Source: Gammaproteobacteria bacterium (GTDB lineage: Bacteria > Pseudomonadota > Gammaproteobacteria > Pseudomonadales > Azotimanducaceae_A). From it: a stretch of DNA of 5,540 nt. A program made the position numbers and the translations under genes. Below, in pieces: positions 1-5,540 of the stretch (positions are counted from its first letter, which is position 1; the number at the start of each line of letters is the position of its first letter). The notes beneath the pieces are model-generated. The model did not search any database, was not told where the DNA came from, and was given only the letters and a program-made list of their open reading frames with translations. The stretch covers positions 1 to 5,540 of the forward strand of contig JAPOON010000298.1 in the NCBI GenBank assembly GCA_026713405.1. Reading direction: 5' to 3'.

Positions 1-1812
1 AACTACCTGGTTTCCGGTTCGTTCAACGTGCCGTTCAACGAGCGGGTGGCGGCGCGGTTTTCCGGGCTGTACGAGGATCGGGCCGGCGTCTTCGACCGGC
101 GCGTGGGCACCATTGCCAACCATCTTTCGGCGCCCGCCACCCTTGCCGGGCCGCCACGGTCCGTCATCGAGGACGTGGACTCGCAGCAGGTTGCCGCGGT
201 ACAGGCGCACCTGTTGATCGAGCCGACCGACGCTTTTTCCATCACCTCGCGCATACTGCATCAAGAGACCGATCTCGACGGCTTTCCCCTGGCCGATGTC
301 GATGCGGGCAACTTCGACCACAATCGGGACTTCGACGTTGACGAAGGCGGCGAGGACAAGTGGACGCTTTACACATTGAACCTGAACTATGCGACCGGCC
401 ATGGCGAATTCACCTCGGCGACATCCTGGTTCGACCGCAAAACCTTCGAATTCGAGGCCAGCGGTTCCTTCATCAATTTCCTGCAGGCGCTGCCCGGCGC
501 GGCGGGCGGTTTTGGCCTGTTCGACGTCATCGGGGTCAGGCCTGTCACGTCGCCGATCTTCCAGACGCTGAACTTCGAGAGCTTCGTCCAGGAAGTGCGT
601 TTCGCCTCGGACCTGGACGGCCCCTGGAATTTCGTGGCCGGCGCCTTTTACCAGAACACCGATGACGATGAGTCGTTCCAGCCGCGCAACTATGCCCGGG
701 GCCTGAACGACAACTTCGGCGAGTTGCAGCGGGTTCTGGGAATCCCCGGGCCGCTGGCGGCCATCTGGCCGTTCGGCGACCTGGTATTCACCTCGCACCG
801 ACCCACTGACGTGGAAGAACTCGGCGTCTTCGGCGAGGTTTCTTTCGCCATGTCCGACCGGTTCAGCGTCGTGTTCGGTTCCCGCTGGTTCGACACCAGT
901 GTCGAGTTCTCGGAGCAGCAGGCCGGTCTCGCCGCCGGGGTTCCGCTCGCGGAAGACGCGCCGCTCTCGAACATTCCCGTGGAGGGGGGCAAGCAGAGCG
1001 AAGACGGCTTCATCTTCAAGGGGGCGCTGGAGTTCCAGGCGAGCGACAACCTGTTTCTCTATGCATCGGTCGCCGAAGGGTTCCGCCTCGGCGGGGCCAA
1101 CGGCACCATCCCCGGCACCCTCGGCTGTCCCGAAGACCTGGCCGCTCTCGGCCTGCACGATGTCGACACATCGAGCTACGAGTCCGACGACCTGGTCAGC
1201 TACGAGGCCGGCGTCAAGGCCGAACTGAACCCGGCGACGCGGCTGAACGCCACCGCCTTCCGCATCGATTTCGACGGCATCCAGCAACGCATTCAACTCA
1301 CCTGCGGATTCCAGTTCCGCGGCAACTTCGGCGCCGCGCGCAGCCAGGGTGTGGAACTCGAGCTCACCGCCCGGCCGGCGGACAACCTCAACCTGGCCCT
1401 GAACGTCGGTTACACCGACGCCCAATTCACCGAAACCGTCGCCGGCATCAACCAGGACGGCGACCCGCTGCAATTCGTGCCCGAGTGGACCGCATCGCTG
1501 GTGGTGGACTACCTCGTCCCGAACGCGCTTTTCCAGATGGACCTGTTCCTGCGGGCCGATATCAGCTATGTCGATCACAGCCTCTCCGTGGTGAACGCCA
1601 TTCCGCGCCGGCGCGCGTCCTACGAACAGATCGGGCTGCGTGTGGGCCTGTCCAGCGAGCGCTACAAGGCCGCTCTCTTCGCCCGCAATCTCACCGACAA
1701 GATCGCCAACCTGGGCGACAACCGCTCCATCGCCGCGGAAACGCCGGGGCGCCCGAGATGGGTGGTGAGCCGGCCGCGCACCATCGGCCTGGAATTCGGA
1801 ATGTACTTCTGA
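1..1812 (+). CDS. TonB-dependent outer-membrane receptor, C-terminal part (5' end outside window)
   Basis: Outer-membrane active-transport beta-barrel receptor, energised by TonB-ExbBD; the substrate cannot be read from the sequence. The frame is open from base 1 and gives 603 residues before TGA; the signal peptide, TonB box and most of the plug are missing, since family members usually have about 700-850 residues. Visible family features are alternating amphipathic strands with acidic, Gly/Asn-rich loops, the conserved barrel motif YASVAEGFRLGG (window residues 354-365), SYEAGVK (400-406), the RSQGVELELTARP stretch that follows, and a C-terminal strand ending ...GLEFGMYF with the terminal Phe expected for BAM-assembled barrels. 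Two cysteines, at window residues 376 and 435, lie in probable extracellular loops and could form a disulfide. The first codons (FSGLYEDRAG) match the first barrel strands of the family. The alpha/beta hydrolase gene follows after 28 bp on the same strand, suggesting co-transcription. The family call is firm; ligand assignment (siderophore, oligosaccharide, peptide or aromatic compound) would be a guess. Confidence 0.93.
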   Translation, partial: NYLVSGSFNVPFNERVAARFSGLYEDRAGVFDRRVGTIANHLSAPATLAGPPRSVIEDVDSQQVAAVQAHLLIEPTDAFSITSRILHQETDLDGFPLADVDAGNFDHNRDFDVDEGGEDKWTLYTLNLNYATGHGEFTSATSWFDRKTFEFEASGSFINFLQALPGAAGGFGLFDVIGVRPVTSPIFQTLNFESFVQEVRFASDLDGPWNFVAGAFYQNTDDDESFQPRNYARGLNDNFGELQRVLGIPGPLAAIWPFGDLVFTSHRPTDVEELGVFGEVSFAMSDRFSVVFGSRWFDTSVEFSEQQAGLAAGVPLAEDAPLSNIPVEGGKQSEDGFIFKGALEFQASDNLFLYASVAEGFRLGGANGTIPGTLGCPEDLAALGLHDVDTSSYESDDLVSYEAGVKAELNPATRLNATAFRIDFDGIQQRIQLTCGFQFRGNFGAARSQGVELELTARPADNLNLALNVGYTDAQFTETVAGINQDGDPLQFVPEWTASLVVDYLVPNALFQMDLFLRADISYVDHSLSVVNAIPRRRASYEQIGLRVGLSSERYKAALFARNLTDKIANLGDNRSIAAETPGRPRWVVSRPRTIGLEFGMYF

Positions 1813-1840
1813 GCAAACCGGACCGCGGGCAGCAGCCGGA

Positions 1841-2659
1841 ATGCTCAAGCTTGCCGACGGAACCCGGATACGGATCGAACAGGCGGGCAGCGGTACGCCG
1901 CTGGTGCTGATCCCCGGCTGGGCCTGCTCGATCGAGGTGTTTCAGCACAACATTCCCGCCTTTGCCGAGCATTTCCGCGTCATCGCCTACGATCCGCGAT
2001 CCCAGGGCGGTTCGGACCAGGTCGCTACCGGCAACAACTATGCGCAGCGCGGCGACGACCTGCACGAACTGCTCGAACTGCTGGACTTGCCACGCGTCAT
2101 ACTGCTCGGCTGGTCGCTGGGCGTCTTCGATGCTCTTGCCTATCTCGACCGGCACGGACTCGACCGTGTGCTGGCGCTGGTGTTCGTCGATGAAGCGCCG
2201 AAGATCGTCAAGGCGGGCGACGAGGACTGGGGCGAAGGCGACGCCGATGAAATCGCGGGGTTGATCAAGACGGTCGATGGTTCAGGCTACCTCCCCTTCT
2301 TCCGGGAATACATGGCTGCGGGCTTCGACGGTGAGGCTCCGCTGGCGCTACTGGACCACATGACGGAAACCGCGTCTGCGCTACCCGCCAGCCGGGCCGC
2401 CGCGCTGCTGCGGGATGCGGCGCAGCGCGACTTTTCCCTGCTGTCGAAGCGTGCGGCGCGCGAGTTACCCGTCCTGCAGATCATTCGGGAAGACTGGGCG
2501 ATGGCAGCCAGGCGCTGGATCGAAGCCAATCAGCCCGACGCGGAAATTGAAGTGCTCGGCCGCCACCTGATGCTGCTCGAATACCCCAAGACGTTCAATC
2601 ACACGGTGTTGTCGTTCCTGGACGCGCACCGGCAACCACCAGTAGATGAGGGAGAATAG
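1841..2659 (+). CDS. alpha/beta-fold hydrolase (haloperoxidase/esterase-like)
   Basis: A complete 272-residue soluble alpha/beta hydrolase with no signal peptide, so probably cytoplasmic. Visible elements are the oxyanion-hole loop LIPGWA (residues 23-28), the YDPRSQGGSD turn (50-59), the nucleophile elbow GWSLG with Ser92 (90-94), the strand VFVDEAPK (114-121) and a C-terminal GRHLMLLEYPKTFN block with His242 as probable catalytic histidine. The catalytic acid is less clear: the strand PVLQIIREDW (210-219) offers Asp218 or Glu217 but lacks the usual G-x-x-D turn. A cap-like helical insert spans about residues 125-205. The family includes esterases, lactonases, C-C hydrolases and cofactor-free haloperoxidase-like enzymes; the substrate is unknown. 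The ATG at 1841 is the only start in this frame after the receptor stop that leaves the first strand whole. No clear Shine-Dalgarno precedes it, so translation may depend on coupling to the receptor gene 28 bp upstream. RutD (aminoacrylate hydrolase) was considered but not supported. Confidence 0.9.
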   Translation: MLKLADGTRIRIEQAGSGTPLVLIPGWACSIEVFQHNIPAFAEHFRVIAYDPRSQGGSDQVATGNNYAQRGDDLHELLELLDLPRVILLGWSLGVFDALAYLDRHGLDRVLALVFVDEAPKIVKAGDEDWGEGDADEIAGLIKTVDGSGYLPFFREYMAAGFDGEAPLALLDHMTETASALPASRAAALLRDAAQRDFSLLSKRAARELPVLQIIREDWAMAARRWIEANQPDAEIEVLGRHLMLLEYPKTFNHTVLSFLDAHRQPPVDEGE

Positions 2660-2671
2660 CCGTCCCAAACC

Positions 2672-2700
2672 TGCCTGGAGGCAAGTACGATCGGAGATCG
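2672..2700. other. convergent intergenic gap with two small hairpins, no clear terminator
   Basis: The 93 bp between the two convergent stop codons (2660-2752) hold two short perfect inverted repeats: TGCC-TGGA-GGCA at 2672-2683 and CGATC-GGA-GATCG at 2688-2700. Neither is followed by a U-run on either strand, so neither qualifies as a classical intrinsic terminator. They may be weak 3'-end structures, or chance in GC-rich DNA. No coding frame with convincing codon bias occupies the gap. Confidence 0.3.
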
Positions 2701-2752
2701 AGGGGCTTGAATCGGAACTCGCACCCCGCAGGTCCGGTCTTGGCTATGCCAT

Positions 2753-3982
2753 TCAGGGCCGCCCCGCCGTGCGGAGCACCGCATGCAACAGGACGTTAGC
2801 GCCGTTTTCCGCCTGTTCCCGGCTGGTTTCCTCGAGTTCGTTGTGGCTCAAGCCATCCTTGCAGGGAATGAAGACCATGCCGGCCGGCGCCACCGACGAA
2901 AGGTAGACGGAATCGTGGCCGGCGCCGCTGACCATGCGCCTGGCGCTCAAGCTGCAGGTGTCGGCGGCCTGCGTCACGGCATCGATGCAGGACGGGGCAA
3001 AGGTGATTGGCGGTGAATGCCAGATCTCGGTCAACGCGATCGGGCAGGGCTCATTGCCATGGCCTGCCACAAGCGCCCGCAAGCGCTCGTCCATGCGGTC
3101 GAGTTCGCCGGTATCCGGGTGCCGGAAGTCGATCGTCACCCTGACCTTGCCCGGCACCGTGTTGGGAGACCCGGGTTCAGCACTGACGATTCCCAGGGTG
3201 CAGCGTGCGGCATCCCCGCTATCCGTCGCGGCGGCGTAGATTCCCGGAACCAGTTTCGCCATCACCGGCACGGGATCGCGACGCAGGTCCATGGGCGTGG
3301 GGCCGGCGTGAGCCTCCGACCCGGTTACGATCAGCTCGTACCAGCGGATCCCCTGAACGCCGGTGAGTATGCCCACCTCGATGTTCTCGCGTTCCAGGAT
3401 GGGCCCCTGCTCGATGTGCAGCTCGAAGTGGGCGCCGAGCGCGTGATCCCCGCATTCGGTGGTGCCCCGGTAGCCGATTCGGGAAAGCTCGTCGCCCATG
3501 GTGAGACCTTCCGCATCCGTTCGCGAATGGGCGTAAGCGAGGTCGAACGCGCCGGCATGCACGCCGGAGCCGATCATGGCGGGCGCGAAGCGGGCGCCTT
3601 CCTCGTTCGTCCAGCACACCGCTTCCACGGGCGCCACGGTTGCGATATCGCCATCGTTCAGCGCATCGATGACTTCCAGTGCCGCCAGCACGCCGAGCGC
3701 GCCATCGTATTTGCCACCCGTCGGCTGGCTGTCGAGATGGCTTCCCGCTGCAACCGGAGCGGCACTCGGGTCGGTGCCGGCGCGCCGGGCAAAGATATTG
3801 CCCATGCTGTCGATGTCGATGGTGCAACCTGCTTCCCTCGCCCAGCGGCAGAAAAGGTCGCGCCCCTCGCGATCCAGGTCCGTCAATGCCAGCCGGCAGA
3901 CCCCGCCCTTCGGGGTTCCCCCGATCGCCGCCATTTCCATCAGGCGCGACCAGAGCCGTTCGCCGTCTATCCGCAGTTCCAT
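2753..3982 (-). CDS. M20-family Zn amidase: N-carbamoyl-amino-acid hydrolase / beta-ureidopropionase-like
   Basis: A complete 409-residue metal-dependent amidohydrolase of the hydantoinase/carbamoylase group of peptidase family M20, at normal family length (about 400-420) and probably a cytoplasmic dimer. The reaction type is hydrolysis of an N-carbamoyl amino acid to amino acid, CO2 and ammonia. The two-metal site is intact by motif: His82 in GSHLDS, Asp93 in GGKYDGALG, Glu127/Glu128 in TNEEGARF (general base and metal ligand), His189 in ELHIEQGP and His380 in GLSHNELE. Residues of the substrate and dimer region are also present: GSEAHAGPTPM (His225), SPNTVPG (Asn274) and DFRHPD (Arg287). 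The HLDSQPTGGKYDG wording resembles beta-ureidopropionases and L-carbamoylases more than allantoate amidohydrolases, but specificity within the group is hard to predict. The ATG at 3982 lies 4 bp after the aminotransferase stop, and a GGAG sits 11 nt upstream, so the two genes almost certainly form one operon. The gene ends convergently, 93 bp from the alpha/beta hydrolase. Confidence 0.93.
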   Translation of the reverse strand: MELRIDGERLWSRLMEMAAIGGTPKGGVCRLALTDLDREGRDLFCRWAREAGCTIDIDSMGNIFARRAGTDPSAAPVAAGSHLDSQPTGGKYDGALGVLAALEVIDALNDGDIATVAPVEAVCWTNEEGARFAPAMIGSGVHAGAFDLAYAHSRTDAEGLTMGDELSRIGYRGTTECGDHALGAHFELHIEQGPILERENIEVGILTGVQGIRWYELIVTGSEAHAGPTPMDLRRDPVPVMAKLVPGIYAAATDSGDAARCTLGIVSAEPGSPNTVPGKVRVTIDFRHPDTGELDRMDERLRALVAGHGNEPCPIALTEIWHSPPITFAPSCIDAVTQAADTCSLSARRMVSGAGHDSVYLSSVAPAGMVFIPCKDGLSHNELEETSREQAENGANVLLHAVLRTAGRP

Positions 3983-3986
3983 TTGC

Positions 3987-5390
3987 TTACCCGCTCCAGA
4001 GCGCTTCGCGACTGAGGTCTTCCATCACCGTTCGTATGGCAGCGTTCAGCGTTTGTGCCAGGTCGTCGATTTGATCGCCGGTCAGGATCAGCGGCGGCGA
4101 CAGTATGATCAGGTCTCCCACGTTGCGGGCTATCAGACCGCGGCCGTAGGCGGCTTCGGCCACGCGCTTGCCGATCGCGACGGCGCTGTCGAAACTCTGT
4201 TTGCCCCGCTTGTCGGCAACGAATTCGATGGCGTGCATGAATCCTTCACCGCGTACGTCGCCGACAATACCGAGAGAGGTCAAGGACGCCAGCGCCTGCT
4301 TGTACCGTGGCGCCAGTGTACGAACCCGACTGCACAGGTCCTCCCGTTCGAGTATCTCGATATTCTTGATGCCGGCGGCGCAGGCGACCGGGTGTCCGGA
4401 ATAGGTAAAGCCGTGGGAAAACACGCTGGTCCGGGGATTGGGTTTCGATATGCACTCGAATATGCGCTCCGAGAAGATCACCGCACCGAGCGGAATATAA
4501 CCCGAAGAGATGCCCTTGGCGCAGACGATCATATCCGGGCAGATGTCATACACCGGTTCGGAACAGAACATCCATCCGAGACGCCCGAAACCGGTAACGA
4601 CCTCATCGCAGACGTAGAGTATATCCTGTTGCCGGCACACCTCCAGGGCGGCCCGGTGATAGCCGCGCGGTGCGATCAGCACGCCGCCGGCCCCGATGAT
4701 CGGCTCCGCCACGAAACAGGCGATGTTCTCCGCGCCCAGTTCATCGATTCGAGACTCCAGTTCCGCGATCAGCACATCCAGGTAGCCTGCCTCCGAGAGT
4801 CCCGCCGGCGCCCGGTACAGATTCGGGCACTCAAGGTGATGAACGAGGGGTGACTCACCGTCGGCAAGGTGGTGGAAGCCGGCGCGGTTGGGGGCGATGC
4901 CGCTGATGGAAGCCGCCAGGTAGGTGCTGCCGTGATAGCTTTCCCGGCGGGCCAGGATCAGTTTTTTCGAGGGGCGTCCCTGAGCCTGATAATAGTAGTG
5001 CGCCAGCCGCACGGCGGTGTCCACCGACAGCGATCCGCCGGAGGTGAAGAAAACGCGGTTTAGGTCGCCCGGAGCGAGGCTGCCCAACTTCGCCGCCAGG
5101 GTCGCGGCAGGCTCCGAGGACATGTCGGTGAAGGTGTTGTAGTACGGCAGGGCAGACGCCTGGTCGGCGATCGCTTGCACCATTTCCTCTCTGCCGTAGC
5201 CGATGTTGACACACCAGAGACCGCCGATACCGTCGAGGAATCGTTGTCCACCCGGGTCGTATATCCAGGCGCCCTCGCCACGGGCGAAAAAACGCGACCC
5301 GTCCTCAAGGGAACTCGGAAACTCCGCAAACGGATGCAACAGGAGCCGCCGATCATCCTCGAAATACCCCGTTCGTTTCTGCCCGCTCAT
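3987..5390 (-). CDS. class III PLP-dependent aminotransferase (omega-amino acid/beta-alanine type)
   Basis: A cytoplasmic fold-type I transaminase of 467 residues, at family length (about 430-470). It transfers an amino group, often from an omega-amino acid or amine, to pyruvate or another keto acid. Signature residues are Lys292 in AKGISSGYIPLGA (Schiff-base lysine), Asp262 in CDEVVTGFGR (pyridine nitrogen contact), the ESYHGST motif with Tyr152-His153 stacking on PLP, AEPIIGAGG with Glu229, and the HGFTYSGHP loop with Thr329 for phosphate contact across the dimer. GLWCVNIGYG near residue 60 is typical of beta-alanine/omega-amino-acid:pyruvate enzymes. The cofactor phosphate loop reads TSGGSLSVDTA rather than the common SGSEA form, possibly a subfamily trait. 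The start at 5390 is preferred because AGAGGG lies 11 nt upstream; an in-frame ATG at 5423 would add 11 residues but has no ribosome binding site. It is the first gene of the operon and is followed after 4 bp by the M20 amidase, which suggests that it deaminates the amidase product. Its substrate is inferred, not shown. Confidence 0.92.
   Translation of the reverse strand: MSGQKRTGYFEDDRRLLLHPFAEFPSSLEDGSRFFARGEGAWIYDPGGQRFLDGIGGLWCVNIGYGREEMVQAIADQASALPYYNTFTDMSSEPAATLAAKLGSLAPGDLNRVFFTSGGSLSVDTAVRLAHYYYQAQGRPSKKLILARRESYHGSTYLAASISGIAPNRAGFHHLADGESPLVHHLECPNLYRAPAGLSEAGYLDVLIAELESRIDELGAENIACFVAEPIIGAGGVLIAPRGYHRAALEVCRQQDILYVCDEVVTGFGRLGWMFCSEPVYDICPDMIVCAKGISSGYIPLGAVIFSERIFECISKPNPRTSVFSHGFTYSGHPVACAAGIKNIEILEREDLCSRVRTLAPRYKQALASLTSLGIVGDVRGEGFMHAIEFVADKRGKQSFDSAVAIGKRVAEAAYGRGLIARNVGDLIILSPPLILTGDQIDDLAQTLNAAIRTVMEDLSREALWSG
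3994..3997 (-). promoter_or_regulatory. ribosome binding site of the M20 amidase gene
   Basis: GGAG on the - strand, 11 nt before the ATG at 3982. It lies inside the last codons of the upstream aminotransferase gene, as expected for translationally coupled operon genes. It supports the chosen start. Confidence 0.5.
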
Positions 5391-5401
5391 GGTCTTGCAA
5401 G

Positions 5402-5407
5402 CCCTCT
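5402..5407 (-). promoter_or_regulatory. ribosome binding site deciding the aminotransferase start
   Basis: AGAGGG on the - strand, 11 nt before the ATG at 5390. The alternative ATG at 5423 is preceded by GTTCACCCT with no purine-rich site, so this motif favours the shorter protein. The spacing is at the long end of the normal range. Confidence 0.45.
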
Positions 5408-5431
5408 TCGCTTGCCGGCCCATAGGGTGAA

Positions 5432-5460
5432 CGTATAGGCTGAAACGATCATTCGCTATC
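5432..5460 (-). promoter_or_regulatory. weak promoter candidate for the aminotransferase-amidase operon
   Basis: Reading the - strand, TATACG (5437-5432) could serve as a -10 box, with GATAGC (5460-5455) 17 nt upstream as a poor -35. The position fits a transcript starting about 35 nt before the preferred ATG at 5390. Match to the sigma-70 consensus is weak, so this is only a positional candidate. Confidence 0.2.
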
Positions 5461-5462
5461 GT
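5445..5462. repeat. 18-bp inverted repeat ACGAT-N8-ATCGT, possible operator
   Basis: Perfect 5-bp arms at 5445-5449 and 5458-5462 flank an 8-bp spacer in the region between the aminotransferase and a probable divergent gene. It overlaps the weak promoter candidate, where a repressor or activator dimer could bind. A 5-bp repeat can arise by chance, so the regulatory role is inferred from position only. Confidence 0.25.
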
Positions 5463-5489
5463 CCAATTGTCATATCACCCGGCCGGGAC

Positions 5490-5540
5490 ATGGTGGGCCT
5501 GAATCACAAGACGCTGTGGAACTCGAACCTCGCGCGCCTG
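5490..5540 (+). CDS. probable start of a divergent gene (3' end outside window), function unknown
   Basis: An ATG at 5490 opens a frame that runs to the window edge and encodes MVGLNHKTLWNSNLARL. Sixteen of its 17 codons end in G or C, as in the neighbouring real genes, whereas the - strand frames across the same bases are less biased and meet stop codons. GGGA at 5485-5488 is too close to serve the ATG well but would be 4 nt from the next codon, GTG at 5493, an alternative start. The peptide is too short to assign to a family. If real, it is transcribed away from the aminotransferase operon, and its product could be a regulator or another pathway gene. Confidence 0.4.
   Translation, partial: MVGLNHKTLWNSNLARL

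Noticed and set aside
1691..2155. - strand open frame (154 codons) across the receptor-hydrolase junction
   Set aside because: It overlaps two well-supported + strand genes and has no family motif; a shadow of the biased codons.
1841..2659. Possible RutD (aminoacrylate hydrolase), which would fit a pyrimidine-degradation theme
   Set aside because: RutD as I recall it has a GHALG-type elbow and a different N-terminal region. This protein has GWSLG, VFVDEAPK and a GRHLMLLEYP block, which fit a different alpha/beta hydrolase group.
2753..3982. Allantoate amidohydrolase (AllC) as the specific function
   Set aside because: It cannot be excluded, but the QPTGGKYDG wording and the adjacent omega-amino-acid aminotransferase fit the carbamoylase/beta-ureidopropionase side better, and no ureide-pathway gene is visible.
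3017..4015. Second long + strand open frame (332 codons) antisense to the amidase
   Set aside because: It is fully explained as the complement of the amidase codons; the peptide is Arg/Gly/His-rich without recognisable motifs.
3576..4853. Long + strand open frame (425 codons) lying antisense to both the amidase and the aminotransferase
   Set aside because: It crosses two genes whose family motifs are unmistakable on the other strand, spans their junction, and its peptide shows no domain pattern. Long antisense frames are expected in GC-rich coding DNA.
5475..5540. End of a - strand gene upstream of the aminotransferase, in a frame open from the window edge to a stop at 5477-5475
   Set aside because: Codon third positions in that frame are much less G/C-biased than in the + strand frame over the same bases, so a divergent + strand gene is the better reading.

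Overview
The window is GC-rich (roughly 60 % by eye) with strongly G/C-biased third codon positions. A TonB-dependent outer-membrane receptor shows that it comes from a Gram-negative bacterium. The receptor's style (sphingomonad/marine gammaproteobacterial type) suggests an environmental proteobacterium, but no marker gene fixes the taxon.

Layout: two convergent gene pairs fill almost the whole window. On the + strand, bases 1-1812 hold the C-terminal part of a TonB-dependent receptor whose start lies outside the window. A complete alpha/beta hydrolase (1841-2659) follows after 28 bp. On the - strand, reading right to left, a class III PLP-dependent aminotransferase (5390 to 3987) is followed after only 4 bp by an M20-type amidase of the N-carbamoyl-amino-acid hydrolase/beta-ureidopropionase group (3982 to 2753). 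The two units meet across a 93-bp convergent gap with no convincing terminator. To the right of the aminotransferase is a short intergenic region with a weak promoter candidate and an 18-bp inverted repeat. Beyond it, the first 17 codons of a probable divergent gene run off the window edge.

How the genes may work together: the amidase/aminotransferase pair has the chemistry to release an amino acid from its N-carbamoyl derivative and then remove the amino group. This matches the last steps of reductive pyrimidine degradation (N-carbamoyl-beta-alanine to beta-alanine to malonate semialdehyde) or a hydantoin/N-carbamoyl-amino-acid salvage route. The receptor and the alpha/beta hydrolase could supply or pre-process a larger substrate, but they are on the opposite strand, so that link is only positional. 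The missing pathway genes (dihydropyrimidinase/hydantoinase, dehydrogenases, transporter) are not in this window.

No RNA gene, insertion sequence, CRISPR array or clear horizontal-transfer boundary was seen. The genes look intact and of familiar families. The most useful leads are the amidase-aminotransferase operon, the unusual cofactor-loop motif of the aminotransferase, and the unclear catalytic acid of the alpha/beta hydrolase.
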